Below are positions 34,612 through 42,662 of a DNA stretch of 64,000 nucleotides, piece after piece. Under the pieces are notes generated by a model. The model had not been told where the DNA came from. It saw only the letters and a program-made list of their open reading frames with translations, and did no database searches. The stretch is from NCBI GenBank assembly GCA_020161845.1, contig JAIUNK010000022.1:1-64000 (forward strand), in the 5' to 3' direction. Origin of the DNA: Actinomycetota bacterium. Its GTDB lineage: Bacteria > Actinomycetota > Actinomycetes > Actinomycetales > Dermatophilaceae. The position numbers and the translations under genes are program-made. Position 1 is the stretch's first letter, and the number at the start of each line of letters is the position of its first letter.

Positions 34612-35477
34612 GACATGCCTCCCTGGGTCGGCGCGTCGGCACGGTCCGGTGTCCGGGAGGGGATCGCGGGCGCGAACCGGACCGGCGCGTCGAAGGCGGC
34701 CCGCCGGGTCGCGCGGCGCAGCGTGCGCAGCAGCGGGCGACCGGCCAGGACCGTCAGCGTGGCGGTGAGGAGGCCCCGGGGCAGATCCCAGCCGAGCGAG
34801 GTGAGCAGGTAGAACGCGAGGTAGTGGCGCAGGTTGGTCTCGATCGGGGCGCCGGCGACGAAGCCCGCGCCGTCCGGTGCGCTGGCGCCGAGGAAGGGCC
34901 AGAACCACAGGTTCATGACGAGCCCGTAGAGCAGGCCGGCGAGCAGCCCGTACGCCGCGAGCAGCCACACCTCGGCCCGGCCGCGGACCGGCGGCAACAG
35001 CGCGGCGCCGAGGGCCACCCAACCGGTCGCGACCATCTGGAACGGCGCCCAGGGGCCCACCGCGCCGGTGAGGAACGCCCCGGTGAGCAGGCTCAACGCG
35101 CCGGTGAGGAAGGCCAGCCGGGCCCCGAGCACCCGGCCAGCCAGCACCACCACGAAGAACATCGGCTCCAGGCCCGCGACCCCCGCCGAGAGCACCCGCA
35201 TGGCGCCGCCCAGGGCGGCGATCACCCCGATCATCGCCACGGACTTCGCGTCGAGCCGCCGGGAGCCCTGCTCGGCGAGAACCACCGCCCCGGACAGCCC
35301 CACCAGGGCCGCGAACAGCCAGGGCGCGTCCTGGCCGTGGCTGGCTCCCACCGGTGCCGAGACCAGGAACGGCCAGCCGAAGGCGGCCAGCCCGATCAGG
35401 GTCAGCAGCGCCAGGCTCAGGTGTCCGGGCAGGTCCCGGGCCCGCACGCGCCATGAGGTCGACCGTGGCCCGCTCAT
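34608..35477 (-). CDS. ECF transporter S component (substrate-binding membrane subunit)
   Basis: Integral membrane protein of 289 residues with about six to seven segments (LALLTLIGLAAFGWPFLV, APWLFAALVGLSGAVVLA, VAMIGVIAALGGAMRVLSAG, FFVVVLAGRVLGARLAFLTG, WLLAAYGLLAGLLYGLVMNL, YYLLTSLGWDL-like end). GVIAALGGAMRV and GALSLLTGAFLTGAVGPWAPFQM are typical of ECF S components. It is translationally coupled to the ATPase gene (ATGA) and to cobU (GTGA). With a cobalamin riboswitch and cobU in the same operon, the substrate is most likely cobalamin, cobinamide or a precursor. ARG-less N-terminal extension of about 60 residues is membrane-embedded. Confidence 0.8.
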   Translation of the reverse strand: MSGPRSTSWRVRARDLPGHLSLALLTLIGLAAFGWPFLVSAPVGASHGQDAPWLFAALVGLSGAVVLAEQGSRRLDAKSVAMIGVIAALGGAMRVLSAGVAGLEPMFFVVVLAGRVLGARLAFLTGALSLLTGAFLTGAVGPWAPFQMVATGWVALGAALLPPVRGRAEVWLLAAYGLLAGLLYGLVMNLWFWPFLGASAPDGAGFVAGAPIETNLRHYLAFYLLTSLGWDLPRGLLTATLTVLAGRPLLRTLRRATRRAAFDAPVRFAPAIPSRTPDRADAPTQGGMS

Positions 35478-37153
35478 CCGGCGGCCCTGGCGTCCCCGGG
35501 GACACCCTGCGCGGCGTCGCGGCGGGCTCGGACGTCGGCCAACGTCAGGGCCGGGACCGGATGCAGCACGCGCGCGATCTGCGGGGCATACGCCGTGGAG
35601 GTGGCCAGCACGTGCGGTCCGTCGTCGTCGGCGACGACTTCGCCGTCGGCCAGCAGCACCACCCGGGTGGCCAGCTCGGCGGCCAGCTCGACGTCGTGGG
35701 TGGCCAGCAGCACCGCCGTACCGTCCCGCGCCAGCCCCCGCAACACGCCCACGAGGTGCGCCTTCGCCGCATAGTCCAGCCCCCGGGTCGGTTCGTCGAG
35801 CAGCAGCGCGGCGGGGCGGCTGAGCAGCACGACGGCCAGCCCGAGGGCCAGCCGCTGGCCCTCGGACAGGTCCCGGGGGTGGGTCGCGGGATCGAGCGGC
35901 CCGGCGAGGCCGGCCAGCAGCGCGGCGCAGGTCCCCGGCGGCACCCCGGCGTCGACATCCGCGTCGCGGCACTCCTCGCCGACGCTGGGCGCGTAGAGCA
36001 GGTCCGCCGGGTCCTGCGGGACCAGCCCGACCGCCGTCACGCGCTGCGCCACCGGCAGGTCGGCCACGGCGCGGTCGGACACCGTGATGGTGCCGCCCGC
36101 CGCGGTGAGCGCGCCGGCGCAGGCCCACAGCAGGGAGGACTTGCCCGAGCCGTTGCGCCCCATCACCGCGACCAGTTCGCCCGGCCGGACCTGGAGGTCG
36201 ACCCCGCGAAGGACGGGTCGACCGCCGCGGACCACGGTCAGGTCCCGCACCAGCAGGCCCGGATCGGTGCCGGCTCGCGGGGTGGGTCCGGCGGGGACGG
36301 CGGCGCGGCGAGGGCTGCCGGCCGGTACGTCGGGTGCCGGCGTGGCGAGTTCGCCTCGCAGCGACACCGCAGCCCGGCGGGCGGCGCGCACGGACAGCGG
36401 CAGCGGAGCCCAACCCGCCTCGCGGCCCAGGGCCACGATCGGCGGGTATACCGGGCTGATCGCCATCGCCTCGGCCGGATCGAGCACGTCGCTCGCGAGG
36501 CCGTCGCCGACGAGCACGATCCCGTCGGCGTGGTGGACGACGCGCTCCAGGCGGTGTTCGGCCAGCGCCACCGTGAGGCCGTGGTCGTGGACGAGGCGCT
36601 GCAACGCCGAGAGCACCTCTTCGGCGGCGACCGGGTCCAGCGCCGAAGTGGGCTCGTCGAGGACCAGCAACTCGGGCCCACCGGCCAGCACCGCGGCGAT
36701 GGCGACGCGCTGTTGCTGCCCGCCGGAGAGCCGGCGCAGCGGGCGGGTCCGCAGCTCGGCGAGGTCCATCAGATCCAGGGTCTCCTCGACGCGGCGCCGC
36801 ATCACCGTCGGGGCCAGCCCCAGGGTCTCCAGGCCGTAGGCGATCTCGTCCTCGACGTGGTCGGTGACGAAGGAGGTCGCCGGGTGTTGGTGCACATAGC
36901 CGACGACACCGGCAAGATCCCGAGGGCGATGCTCGCGGGTGTCCCGCCCGGCGACCCGGACGTGGCCGCGCAGGGTGCCCCCGGTGAAGTGCGGGACCAG
37001 GCCCACCAGCGCGCCGAGCAGGGTCGACTTGCCGCTGCCCGTCGGGCCACAGACGAGGATCAGCTCGCCCTCGCGAGCCCGCAGCCGGGGGCACCGCAGC
37101 GCGGGGGTCGCGGCGTCGGCGTAGTGGATCTGCAGGTCGGCGATGTCGATCAT
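35474..37153 (-). CDS. ECF transporter ATPase with two fused ATP-binding domains
   Basis: Energy-coupling subunit in which EcfA and EcfA' are fused (559 residues). Domain 1 (about 1-240): Walker A GPTGSGKSTL, signature LSGGQQQR, Walker B LLVLDEPTSALD, switch His in LAEHRLE. Domain 2 (about 305-535): Walker A MGRNGSGKSSL, signature LSEGQRLA, Walker B LLLDEPTRGLD, His in LATHDVE. A linker rich in Ala/Pro joins them. Both sites look competent. ATGA overlaps tie it to the T component upstream and the S component downstream. Confidence 0.92.
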   Translation of the reverse strand: MIDIADLQIHYADAATPALRCPRLRAREGELILVCGPTGSGKSTLLGALVGLVPHFTGGTLRGHVRVAGRDTREHRPRDLAGVVGYVHQHPATSFVTDHVEDEIAYGLETLGLAPTVMRRRVEETLDLMDLAELRTRPLRRLSGGQQQRVAIAAVLAGGPELLVLDEPTSALDPVAAEEVLSALQRLVHDHGLTVALAEHRLERVVHHADGIVLVGDGLASDVLDPAEAMAISPVYPPIVALGREAGWAPLPLSVRAARRAAVSLRGELATPAPDVPAGSPRRAAVPAGPTPRAGTDPGLLVRDLTVVRGGRPVLRGVDLQVRPGELVAVMGRNGSGKSSLLWACAGALTAAGGTITVSDRAVADLPVAQRVTAVGLVPQDPADLLYAPSVGEECRDADVDAGVPPGTCAALLAGLAGPLDPATHPRDLSEGQRLALGLAVVLLSRPAALLLDEPTRGLDYAAKAHLVGVLRGLARDGTAVLLATHDVELAAELATRVVLLADGEVVADDDGPHVLATSTAYAPQIARVLHPVPALTLADVRARRDAAQGVPGDARAAG

Positions 37154-38559
37154 CGGGCGTACCTGGGGCCTCTGGTGCTTGCTGCGGGCAGCACTCCAGC
37201 GTGGCCGGGGTGCGGGGCCAGCTCGGATGGCGAGGACTCGGATGGCGAGGACTCGGATGGCGAGGACTCAAACGGCGCAGGCTCGGACAGCGCTGCCCCC
37301 GCGAGCGTCCCCTGGTCTGCCGGGGTCGGCTCCGCCGAGGGACGGCGTGCGACGCCACGGGCGAGTGCCGGCGCGAGGGCGTGCGGGGTCAGGTCGCCGT
37401 CGTCGGCCAGGATGGCGGGGCTCGGGGTCCCCGGAGCCGGCCGGGCGCCGGCGCCTGCGGCGGACCGAGCGCCGGAGGGCACCGCCTGCACCGGTGGCTC
37501 GGGGGTGAGCACCCCGGCGAGCCCGGCGACCACCAGGGCCAGCACCGGGAGTAGGGGCAGGTCGGGTAGGGCCAGGGGGGTGGTGCTGGGCCGCGTTGCG
37601 GCCGGATCGATCAGGGACCAGCCGACGAAGACGGCTGCCACGAGCAGACCGCCGGCCGTGGTGATCCGTTCCGGCCCGGCGAAGGGGTCGCGGCGATACC
37701 GGGTGCGGGGGTCCCCGCCGGCACCGATCCACAGCGTGCTTGCCGCGACCGCCACCCCGATCAGGACCATGGGGACGCCCACCGCCAGGGGGGTGACGCC
37801 GTCCATCACGCCGTACAGGCCGACGACCGTCCCGGCGAGGCCGAGCGTTGCCAGGGCCGAGGCGAGCAGCTGGCGACGCCGGGACGCGCCGGTGCGGCCA
37901 TAGCCGCGACACTCCATCGACGCGGCCAGTCCGAGGGCGCCGTCGAGGGCGGCGGAGACCACGGGGATCACCAGGCGCCCCGTCTCCCGCACGCCGCGAC
38001 CCCGGTGGCCGCGCAACCGACGGGCCCGGGACAGCCGTTCGGCCTCGGTGACCAGACGCGGCGCGTAGGTCAGGCCCACGACCAGCGCCGTGCCTACGTC
38101 GTACAGGGTCGCCGGCAGATAGCGCAACAACCGCCGCGGACCGGCGAGGGCATTCGCCGCCCCCACCGAGCCCAGCACCACGGCCAGCTGCGCCCCGTCG
38201 TAGAAGGCGCGCACCATGGGCTCCAGGTGCACGGCACCGCCGAGGCGCAGCCCCCCCAGCCAGGTAGGCAGCGGCACGATCGGCAGCTCGACGATCAGGT
38301 GTGAGCCCAGCCGGGCGCCGCCGAGCGCGGTGGCCGTCAGCCGCAGCAGGATGGCCAGGACGCCCATCGCGAGAAAGCCCGCCAGGATGCGGCCGGTCCC
38401 CGGCTCGCGACGCTGCGCGACGGTCCAGCCGAGCAGGGCGACCAGCAGCCCGAGGAGCCAGGGGTTGGTGGTTCGCGACGCCGCGACCCCGACGCACAGC
38501 GCCCAGCACCACCAGGCCGCGGGATGCAGCAGGCGGGGCTGGGCGCTGGGTCGGGACAC
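37150..38559 (-). CDS. ECF transporter T component (EcfT) with long C-terminal tail
   Basis: Transmembrane scaffold that couples ATPases to the S component. It has five to six membrane segments in the first 290 residues and the two Arg-containing coupling motifs SRARRLRG and MECRGYG (A-R-G type) in the cytoplasmic helices, then two further hydrophobic segments to about 350. The final 110 residues are a low-complexity tail with three SSPSE repeats, unusual for EcfT, which normally ends near 260-290 residues. Its GTG start is 21 bp after the SCO2322-like gene. Confidence 0.83.
   Translation of the reverse strand: MSRPSAQPRLLHPAAWWCWALCVGVAASRTTNPWLLGLLVALLGWTVAQRREPGTGRILAGFLAMGVLAILLRLTATALGGARLGSHLIVELPIVPLPTWLGGLRLGGAVHLEPMVRAFYDGAQLAVVLGSVGAANALAGPRRLLRYLPATLYDVGTALVVGLTYAPRLVTEAERLSRARRLRGHRGRGVRETGRLVIPVVSAALDGALGLAASMECRGYGRTGASRRRQLLASALATLGLAGTVVGLYGVMDGVTPLAVGVPMVLIGVAVAASTLWIGAGGDPRTRYRRDPFAGPERITTAGGLLVAAVFVGWSLIDPAATRPSTTPLALPDLPLLPVLALVVAGLAGVLTPEPPVQAVPSGARSAAGAGARPAPGTPSPAILADDGDLTPHALAPALARGVARRPSAEPTPADQGTLAGAALSEPAPFESSPSESSPSESSPSELAPHPGHAGVLPAASTRGPRYAR
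37219..37269. repeat. 15-bp tandem repeat in the EcfT tail
   Basis: The unit GGCGAGGACTCGGAT occurs three times in a row with small variation, reading SPSES in the protein. In-frame and so neutral to the reading frame. Confidence 0.8.
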
Positions 38560-38580
38560 GGGGCGGGCCGCCGGGGCCGA

Positions 38581-39540
38581 TCAGGCCCGCGGGTCGGGAT
38601 CGGACGGCGAATCCTGGGGCGCGGCTGGGTTCCTCTCGGCGCTGTGGCCGGCCGCGGGGCCGCCCTCGTGGCCGGCGCCGACCGTCGCGGGCGCCGGGCT
38701 ACCCTCGTCCGCCCCGCGTCGCCGGCGCAGCATCCAGGCGGCGGCCGCCGCCAGGGCCACGACGAGGACCGCGATCACCGTCAGCAGCGTCCGGCTCGGG
38801 CCCTGGCTGGCCGCCGGCTGGGCCGCGTCCTGGACCCGCGGCTGCTCACGGGGTGCCGTCACCGAGATGTCGATGCGCTCGTCCGGGGCCTTGGCGGCAT
38901 CGGACAAGGTGGCGACGGGTTCGCCGCAGCCGGTGCCGACCGGCCAGTTGTCGATGGCGCAGACCATGCCGCCGTCCTCGCGGGGGCCGGCCACCGCATT
39001 GAGCACCTCGGCGCTGGAGGCGCCGGTGCTTACCAGGGCGCACCGGGCCATCGCCGCCGGCGGATTGGCGTCATTGGCCGTGTCGGCCGCGCGGCCGTAG
39101 TCGACCACGACCCCGACGCGCTTCTTGCCGGCCTCGCCGGCGACCTTGCCACAGATGTCGGCGAACGACGGCGTCGCGCGGGGCGCCCGATTGTCGGACA
39201 TGCTCGCCGTCGCGAACCGCCAGCCCTGGACGGCCTCGTCCTTCGGGACCACCTGGTAGGGGCCGGTCTGGGCGAACTCCCACTTGCCGGCGTTCTGCTG
39301 GTAAAAGCCCCAGAAGCGGTAGCCCGCCGCGGCGGGGGTGGTGGCGGTTCCGGTGCCCGAGCCGGTGGCCGTTCCGCTCGGCGATCCGGTCGCCGAGCTG
39401 CTCGGCGATGGCGCCGGCGTCGTCGTCTCGGCGGGCAGGGGCGCCGCGAACGCGGCGGGAGCCGCCAGGGTGACGGCCGTGAGCAGGCCTAAAGCGGCGC
39501 CGATCGCGGGTCTGGGGGAACGGAACTGGGGTGACGACAA
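38581..39540 (-). CDS. SCO2322 family secreted, membrane-anchored protein
   Basis: Surface protein (319 residues) of the SCO2322 family, found next to ECF transporters in actinobacteria. Signal peptide (about 1-33), a Ser/Thr/Pro/Gly-rich linker (about 36-70), an outer domain (about 72-235) beginning YRFWGFYQQNAGKWEFAQTG with four Cys (Cys in ADICGKV, ARCALV, MVCAID, GTGCGEP), a membrane anchor (about 257-277, LTVIAVLVVALAAAAAWML) and a basic-then-acidic tail. Role unknown; it may present substrate to the S component. Starts with TTG at 39540 after GAGGAGG; that ribosome site can pair with an upstream CTCCTCG in the riboswitch leader. Confidence 0.75.
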   Translation of the reverse strand: MSSPQFRSPRPAIGAALGLLTAVTLAAPAAFAAPLPAETTTPAPSPSSSATGSPSGTATGSGTGTATTPAAAGYRFWGFYQQNAGKWEFAQTGPYQVVPKDEAVQGWRFATASMSDNRAPRATPSFADICGKVAGEAGKKRVGVVVDYGRAADTANDANPPAAMARCALVSTGASSAEVLNAVAGPREDGGMVCAIDNWPVGTGCGEPVATLSDAAKAPDERIDISVTAPREQPRVQDAAQPAASQGPSRTLLTVIAVLVVALAAAAAWMLRRRRGADEGSPAPATVGAGHEGGPAAGHSAERNPAAPQDSPSDPDPRA

Positions 39541-39622
39541 CGGGATGACCTCCTCGAGCGGGCGGGGCGCGGGCCATCGAGGGGCCGGGCTCCGTCCCGC
39601 TCTCCACGACGGGTGTTTCAGG

Positions 39623-39742
39623 GAGCCGAGGAGCCGACCGCGGTGCTCCGGCTGCGGAGGAGGCGTTGCTCATCCGTCACGGTTGCGGGACAGCGCCGGA
39701 ATCGCACCGGCTTCCCCGATCGGTCGGCCAATCGGTGCCATC
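39623..39742 (-). ncRNA. Cobalamin riboswitch
   Basis: On the minus strand it contains the B12 box pattern GGGGAAGCCGGTGCGATTCC, then GGCGCTGTCCCGCAACCGTGA (39677-39717), the core of cobalamin aptamers, and the closing GCCGGAGCACCGC (near 39640-39655) where others have CCGGAGACCTGC. A 7-base CTCCTCG (39627-39633) beside it is exactly complementary to the ribosome site CGAGGAG of the first gene (39550-39556), suggesting that cobalamin binding shuts off translation by hiding the Shine-Dalgarno sequence. Ends are approximate. It heads SCO2322-like, EcfT, EcfA, EcfS and cobU. Confidence 0.92.
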
Positions 39743-39743
39743 G

Positions 39744-39773
39744 ACACTGGCATTGCCCGACCGGCCCTGTCAA
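39744..39773 (-). promoter_or_regulatory. Promoter of the riboswitch-led ECF/cobU operon
   Basis: On the minus strand TTGACA (39773-39768), 18 bases, CAGTGT (39749-39744). Transcription would start near 39737, just before the aptamer. Confidence 0.5.
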
Positions 39774-39820
39774 AGCGCAGGCCCGGCGGGTCGCCGCCGC
39801 GCGAGCGTGAAACCCGGTCG

Positions 39821-39876
39821 CGCCGAACGGCCGTCGCCGAGCTCCCGAACAGCCGTCACCCAGCTGCCGTTCGGCG
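39821..39876 (-). terminator. Candidate hairpin after the TIGR03085 gene
   Basis: CGCCGAACGGC (39821-39831) and GCCGTTCGGCG (39866-39876) form a perfect 11-bp stem with a 34-base loop. It ends the TIGR03085 transcript before the riboswitch promoter; the long loop lowers confidence. Confidence 0.4.
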
Positions 39877-39892
39877 GCCGGTCGGCGGCCGG

Positions 39893-40549
39893 TCAGATCC
39901 CGAAGGACGCCTCGGTGAACGCCGCGACAGCCTCCGGCTCGCCCTCGATGCGCACCTGGGCGACGGCGCCGCGCCCGAACGCGTAGAGCAGGATCTCCCC
40001 GGGATCGCCGAGCAGCGTGACTTCCCCGTCGCGGGTGGCGGCCTTGACCTGTTTGCGGCCGCCGACCCCGCCGACATCCAGGGTCAGCCCCACCGGCGAC
40101 TTGCGAAACAGCAGCTGCCCGACCTGCCGCAGCCGGGCCCAGAGGGCCTCGGCGAAGTCTCGGTCCAGCTCCCGTCGGGCCTGCGGGGTCCAGTCGGGCT
40201 GGGCCCGCAGCACGTCCTCGTGATGCACATAGAACTCGGCCAGGTTGATCGCGTCGTCCACACTGGCCACCCGGATCGGGGTCCAGTTCTTGGGGCCGCT
40301 GCGGACCATGTCGATGAGCTCCGGCCAGGGCTGCACGGCGTATTGCTCCTGCACGCGTTGGGTGTGCTCGGTCAGCACCTGGACCGGCACGATCACCCCC
40401 GCCGCGGCGTCCGGTCGACGCTCGCGCAGCACCAGATGGGCGGCCAGATCCCGGGCGGTCCACCCGTCGCACAGGGTGGGGGCCGTCGGCCCGACGACGG
40501 TGAGGGTGTCACACAGGGCGCCACGTTCCTGCTGCGCGAGTCCGGTCAT
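39893..40549 (-). CDS. TIGR03085 family metal-binding (DinB-like) protein
   Basis: Cytoplasmic protein of 218 residues in the mycothiol-dependent/DinB-like superfamily. QERGALCDTLTVVGPTAPTLCDGWTARDLAAHLVLRE shows the helix with the DGWTxxDLxAHL motif whose His, with His in FYVHHEDVLRA, binds metal; the C-terminal part (VGGRKQVKAATRDGEVTLLG DPGEILLYAFGR) has the LLGDPGEILLxLxGR signature typical of actinobacterial members. Enzyme activity is unknown. Start chosen at the ATG at 40549, eight bases after AGGA; the ATG at 40558 sits directly on that site. Divergent from hisI. Confidence 0.78.
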   Translation of the reverse strand: MTGLAQQERGALCDTLTVVGPTAPTLCDGWTARDLAAHLVLRERRPDAAAGVIVPVQVLTEHTQRVQEQYAVQPWPELIDMVRSGPKNWTPIRVASVDDAINLAEFYVHHEDVLRAQPDWTPQARRELDRDFAEALWARLRQVGQLLFRKSPVGLTLDVGGVGGRKQVKAATRDGEVTLLGDPGEILLYAFGRGAVAQVRIEGEPEAVAAFTEASFGI

Positions 40550-40608
40550 GGCGCTCATCCTGACAGCTGGTCCGCTCGCCTGACCACCTGGCGCACCCGA
40601 CGTACGGG

Positions 40609-40614
40609 CACAAT
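40609..40614 (+). promoter_or_regulatory. Leaderless -10 element, hisI
   Basis: CACAAT, six bases, GTG at 40621. First position deviates from T; no Shine-Dalgarno sequence. Confidence 0.45.
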
Positions 40615-40620
40615 GGCGGC

Positions 40621-41001
40621 GTGACCCAGGACCCCCCCGCCGCCGGCCCGCTGCCCCCGGCCGTGGCCACCCGTCTCAAGCGCGACTCCGCCGGCCTGGT
40701 CGCCGCGATCGTGCAGCAGCACGACACCGGCGAGGTCCTGATGCTGGGCTGGATGGATGACGAGGCCCTGGCGCGCACGCTGACCACCGGCCGGGTCACG
40801 TTCTGGTCGCGCAGCCGCGGCGAGTACTGGCGCAAGGGCGACACCTCCGGGCACCGGCAATACGTGCGCTCGGTGGCCCTGGACTGCGACGGCGACGCGC
40901 TGCTGGTGCGGGTCGAGCAGGTCGGCGCGGCCTGCCACACGGGGGAGCGGACGTGCTTCTTCACCGACCTGGGCGCGCAGCCAGGGCAAGAGGAGCAGTG
41001 A
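40621..41001 (+). CDS. hisI: Phosphoribosyl-AMP cyclohydrolase
   Basis: Third step of histidine synthesis: opens the purine ring of PR-AMP. A stand-alone 126-residue HisI without the HisE domain. Motifs: [27 protein letters not shown], the Mg-binding DCDGD (Asp-x-Asp-x-Asp) and Zn Cys residues in CHTGERTCF. Its TGA overlaps the trpE ATG by one base (TGATG), so hisI and trpE form one transcript, joining two amino-acid pathways that share phosphoribosyl pyrophosphate. Confidence 0.95.
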   Translation: MTQDPPAAGPLPPAVATRLKRDSAGLVAAIVQQHDTGEVLMLGWMDDEALARTLTTGRVTFWSRSRGEYWRKGDTSGHRQYVRSVALDCDGDALLVRVEQVGAACHTGERTCFFTDLGAQPGQEEQ

Positions 41002-42662
41002 TGGCGGTCGACGGCACTGCACCCGTGCAGGCGCAGGTCCCGTTCGGGGCGACCTGGCCGAGCCTGCCGACCTTCCGCGAGCTGGCCCACGGCCGCCGAT
41101 TCATCCCGGTGGTACGGCGCCTGCTGGCCGACGCCGAGACGCCGCTGGGGGTCTACCGCAAGCTCGCCGGGTCCCGGCCGGGGACGTTCCTGCTGGAGTC
41201 CGCGGAACACGGCGGGGTCTGGTCCCGCTACTCGATCATCGGCGCCGCCTCGCGCGCCGTCCTCACCGAGCGCGACGGCCGCGCCTGCTGGCTGGGCGAC
41301 GTGCCCGTCGGGATCCCCACCGCCGGCGACCCGGTCACCGTGTTGCGCGACGCCCTGGCCGCGCTGGCGACCGACCCGATCGCCGGACTGCCGCCGCTGA
41401 CCGGCGGCTTCGTGGGTTATGTCGGCTATGACGCGGTACGTCGGTGGGAGCGGCTGCCCGAGCAGGCCACGGACGACCTGGGTCTGCCGGAGCTGGCGAT
41501 GCTGCTGGCCACCGATCTGGCCGTGCTGGACCATGCGGACGGATCCGCCTATCTCATCGCCAACGCGGTGAACTTCGACAACACCGACGAGCGCGTCGAC
41601 CAGGCGCACGCCGGCGCGGTGCGGCGCCTCGACGCGATGACGGCCGCGTTGACCCGGCCCGCCCCGGCGACCGTCGCGGTGATCGGGCCGGCCGACGGCG
41701 CCGCGCCGACGAACGGGCCGGGGGTGCAGGCCAACCGCACACGGGAGCAGTACGAGGCCATGGTGGCGGCCGGTCAGGAGGCTATCCGGGCCGGCGAGGT
41801 GTTCCAGGTGGTGCTCAGCCAGCGGTTCGCGGCGCCCTGCCCGGCCGACGCGCTCGATGTCTATCGGGTGCTGCGCACCACGAACCCGAGCCCCTACATG
41901 TACCTGGTCCGCCTCACCGATCCCGCCGGGCGCCCCATCGACGTCGTCGGCTCGAGCCCGGAGGCCCTGGTCAAGGTGCAGTCCGGCAAGGTCATCACGC
42001 ACCCCATCGCCGGGTCCCGGCCGCGCGGGGCGACTCCCGAGGAGGACGAGGCCCTGGCCGCCGAGCTGGTCGCCGATCCCAAGGAGCGCGCGGAACACGT
42101 GATGCTCGTCGACCTCTCGCGCAACGACCTGCAGAAGGTGTGCGAGCCGGGCTCGGTCGAGGTGGTCGACCTGATGAGCGTCCACCGGTACAGCCACATC
42201 ATGCACCTGGAGTCGACCGTCGTCGGGGCCCTGCGGCCCGATCGCAGCGGGTACGACGTGCTCGCCGCGACCTTCCCCGCCGGCACCCTGTCCGGGGCGC
42301 CCAAGCCGCGGGCCATGGAGTTGATCGACGCCTTGGAGCCGACTCGACGGGGTGTCTACGGAGGGGTCGTCGGCTATCTCGACGTCCACGGCGATCTCGA
42401 CGCGGCCATCGCGATCCGGACCGCGGTCATCCTCGACGGGGTGGCCTATGTGCAGGCCGGGGCCGGGATCGTCGCTGATTCGGTGCCCGCCACGGAGCAC
42501 GACGAGTGCGTCGCGAAGGCCTCGGCGGCGCTGCGGGCGGTGGCGCGGGCGGCGACCCTGACGCCGCCCGACGCCGGGTTCGAGCCCATGTCCGACCCGC
42601 AACCCGACCCTGGATCCGCGCCTGCATCCGAGCCCGGATGCGAGCCGGAGTCGGTCGGATGA
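41001..42662 (+). CDS. trpE: Anthranilate synthase component I
   Basis: Forms anthranilate from chorismate with ammonia passed from TrpG. At 553 residues it is slightly longer than usual because of an acidic Pro/Ser/Glu-rich tail of about 25 residues (MSDPQPDPGSAPASEPGCEP). Feedback site: GTFLLESAEHGGVWSRYS (LLES, binds tryptophan). Catalytic part: NPSPYMYLVRL, GSSPEALVK, PIAGSRPRG, VMLVDLSRND and FPAGTLSGAPKPRAMELI. trpG and trpD are not in the window. The start overlaps the hisI stop and follows GAGGAG; its stop overlaps the next ATG. Confidence 0.96.
   Translation: MAVDGTAPVQAQVPFGATWPSLPTFRELAHGRRFIPVVRRLLADAETPLGVYRKLAGSRPGTFLLESAEHGGVWSRYSIIGAASRAVLTERDGRACWLGDVPVGIPTAGDPVTVLRDALAALATDPIAGLPPLTGGFVGYVGYDAVRRWERLPEQATDDLGLPELAMLLATDLAVLDHADGSAYLIANAVNFDNTDERVDQAHAGAVRRLDAMTAALTRPAPATVAVIGPADGAAPTNGPGVQANRTREQYEAMVAAGQEAIRAGEVFQVVLSQRFAAPCPADALDVYRVLRTTNPSPYMYLVRLTDPAGRPIDVVGSSPEALVKVQSGKVITHPIAGSRPRGATPEEDEALAAELVADPKERAEHVMLVDLSRNDLQKVCEPGSVEVVDLMSVHRYSHIMHLESTVVGALRPDRSGYDVLAATFPAGTLSGAPKPRAMELIDALEPTRRGVYGGVVGYLDVHGDLDAAIAIRTAVILDGVAYVQAGAGIVADSVPATEHDECVAKASAALRAVARAATLTPPDAGFEPMSDPQPDPGSAPASEPGCEPESVG

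Noticed and set aside
34612-35505. cobU frame continuing upstream to 35505 as a fusion
   Set aside because: The upstream part overlaps the S-component gene in another frame and has no domain; the GTGA overlap and P-loop position fit a start at 34611.
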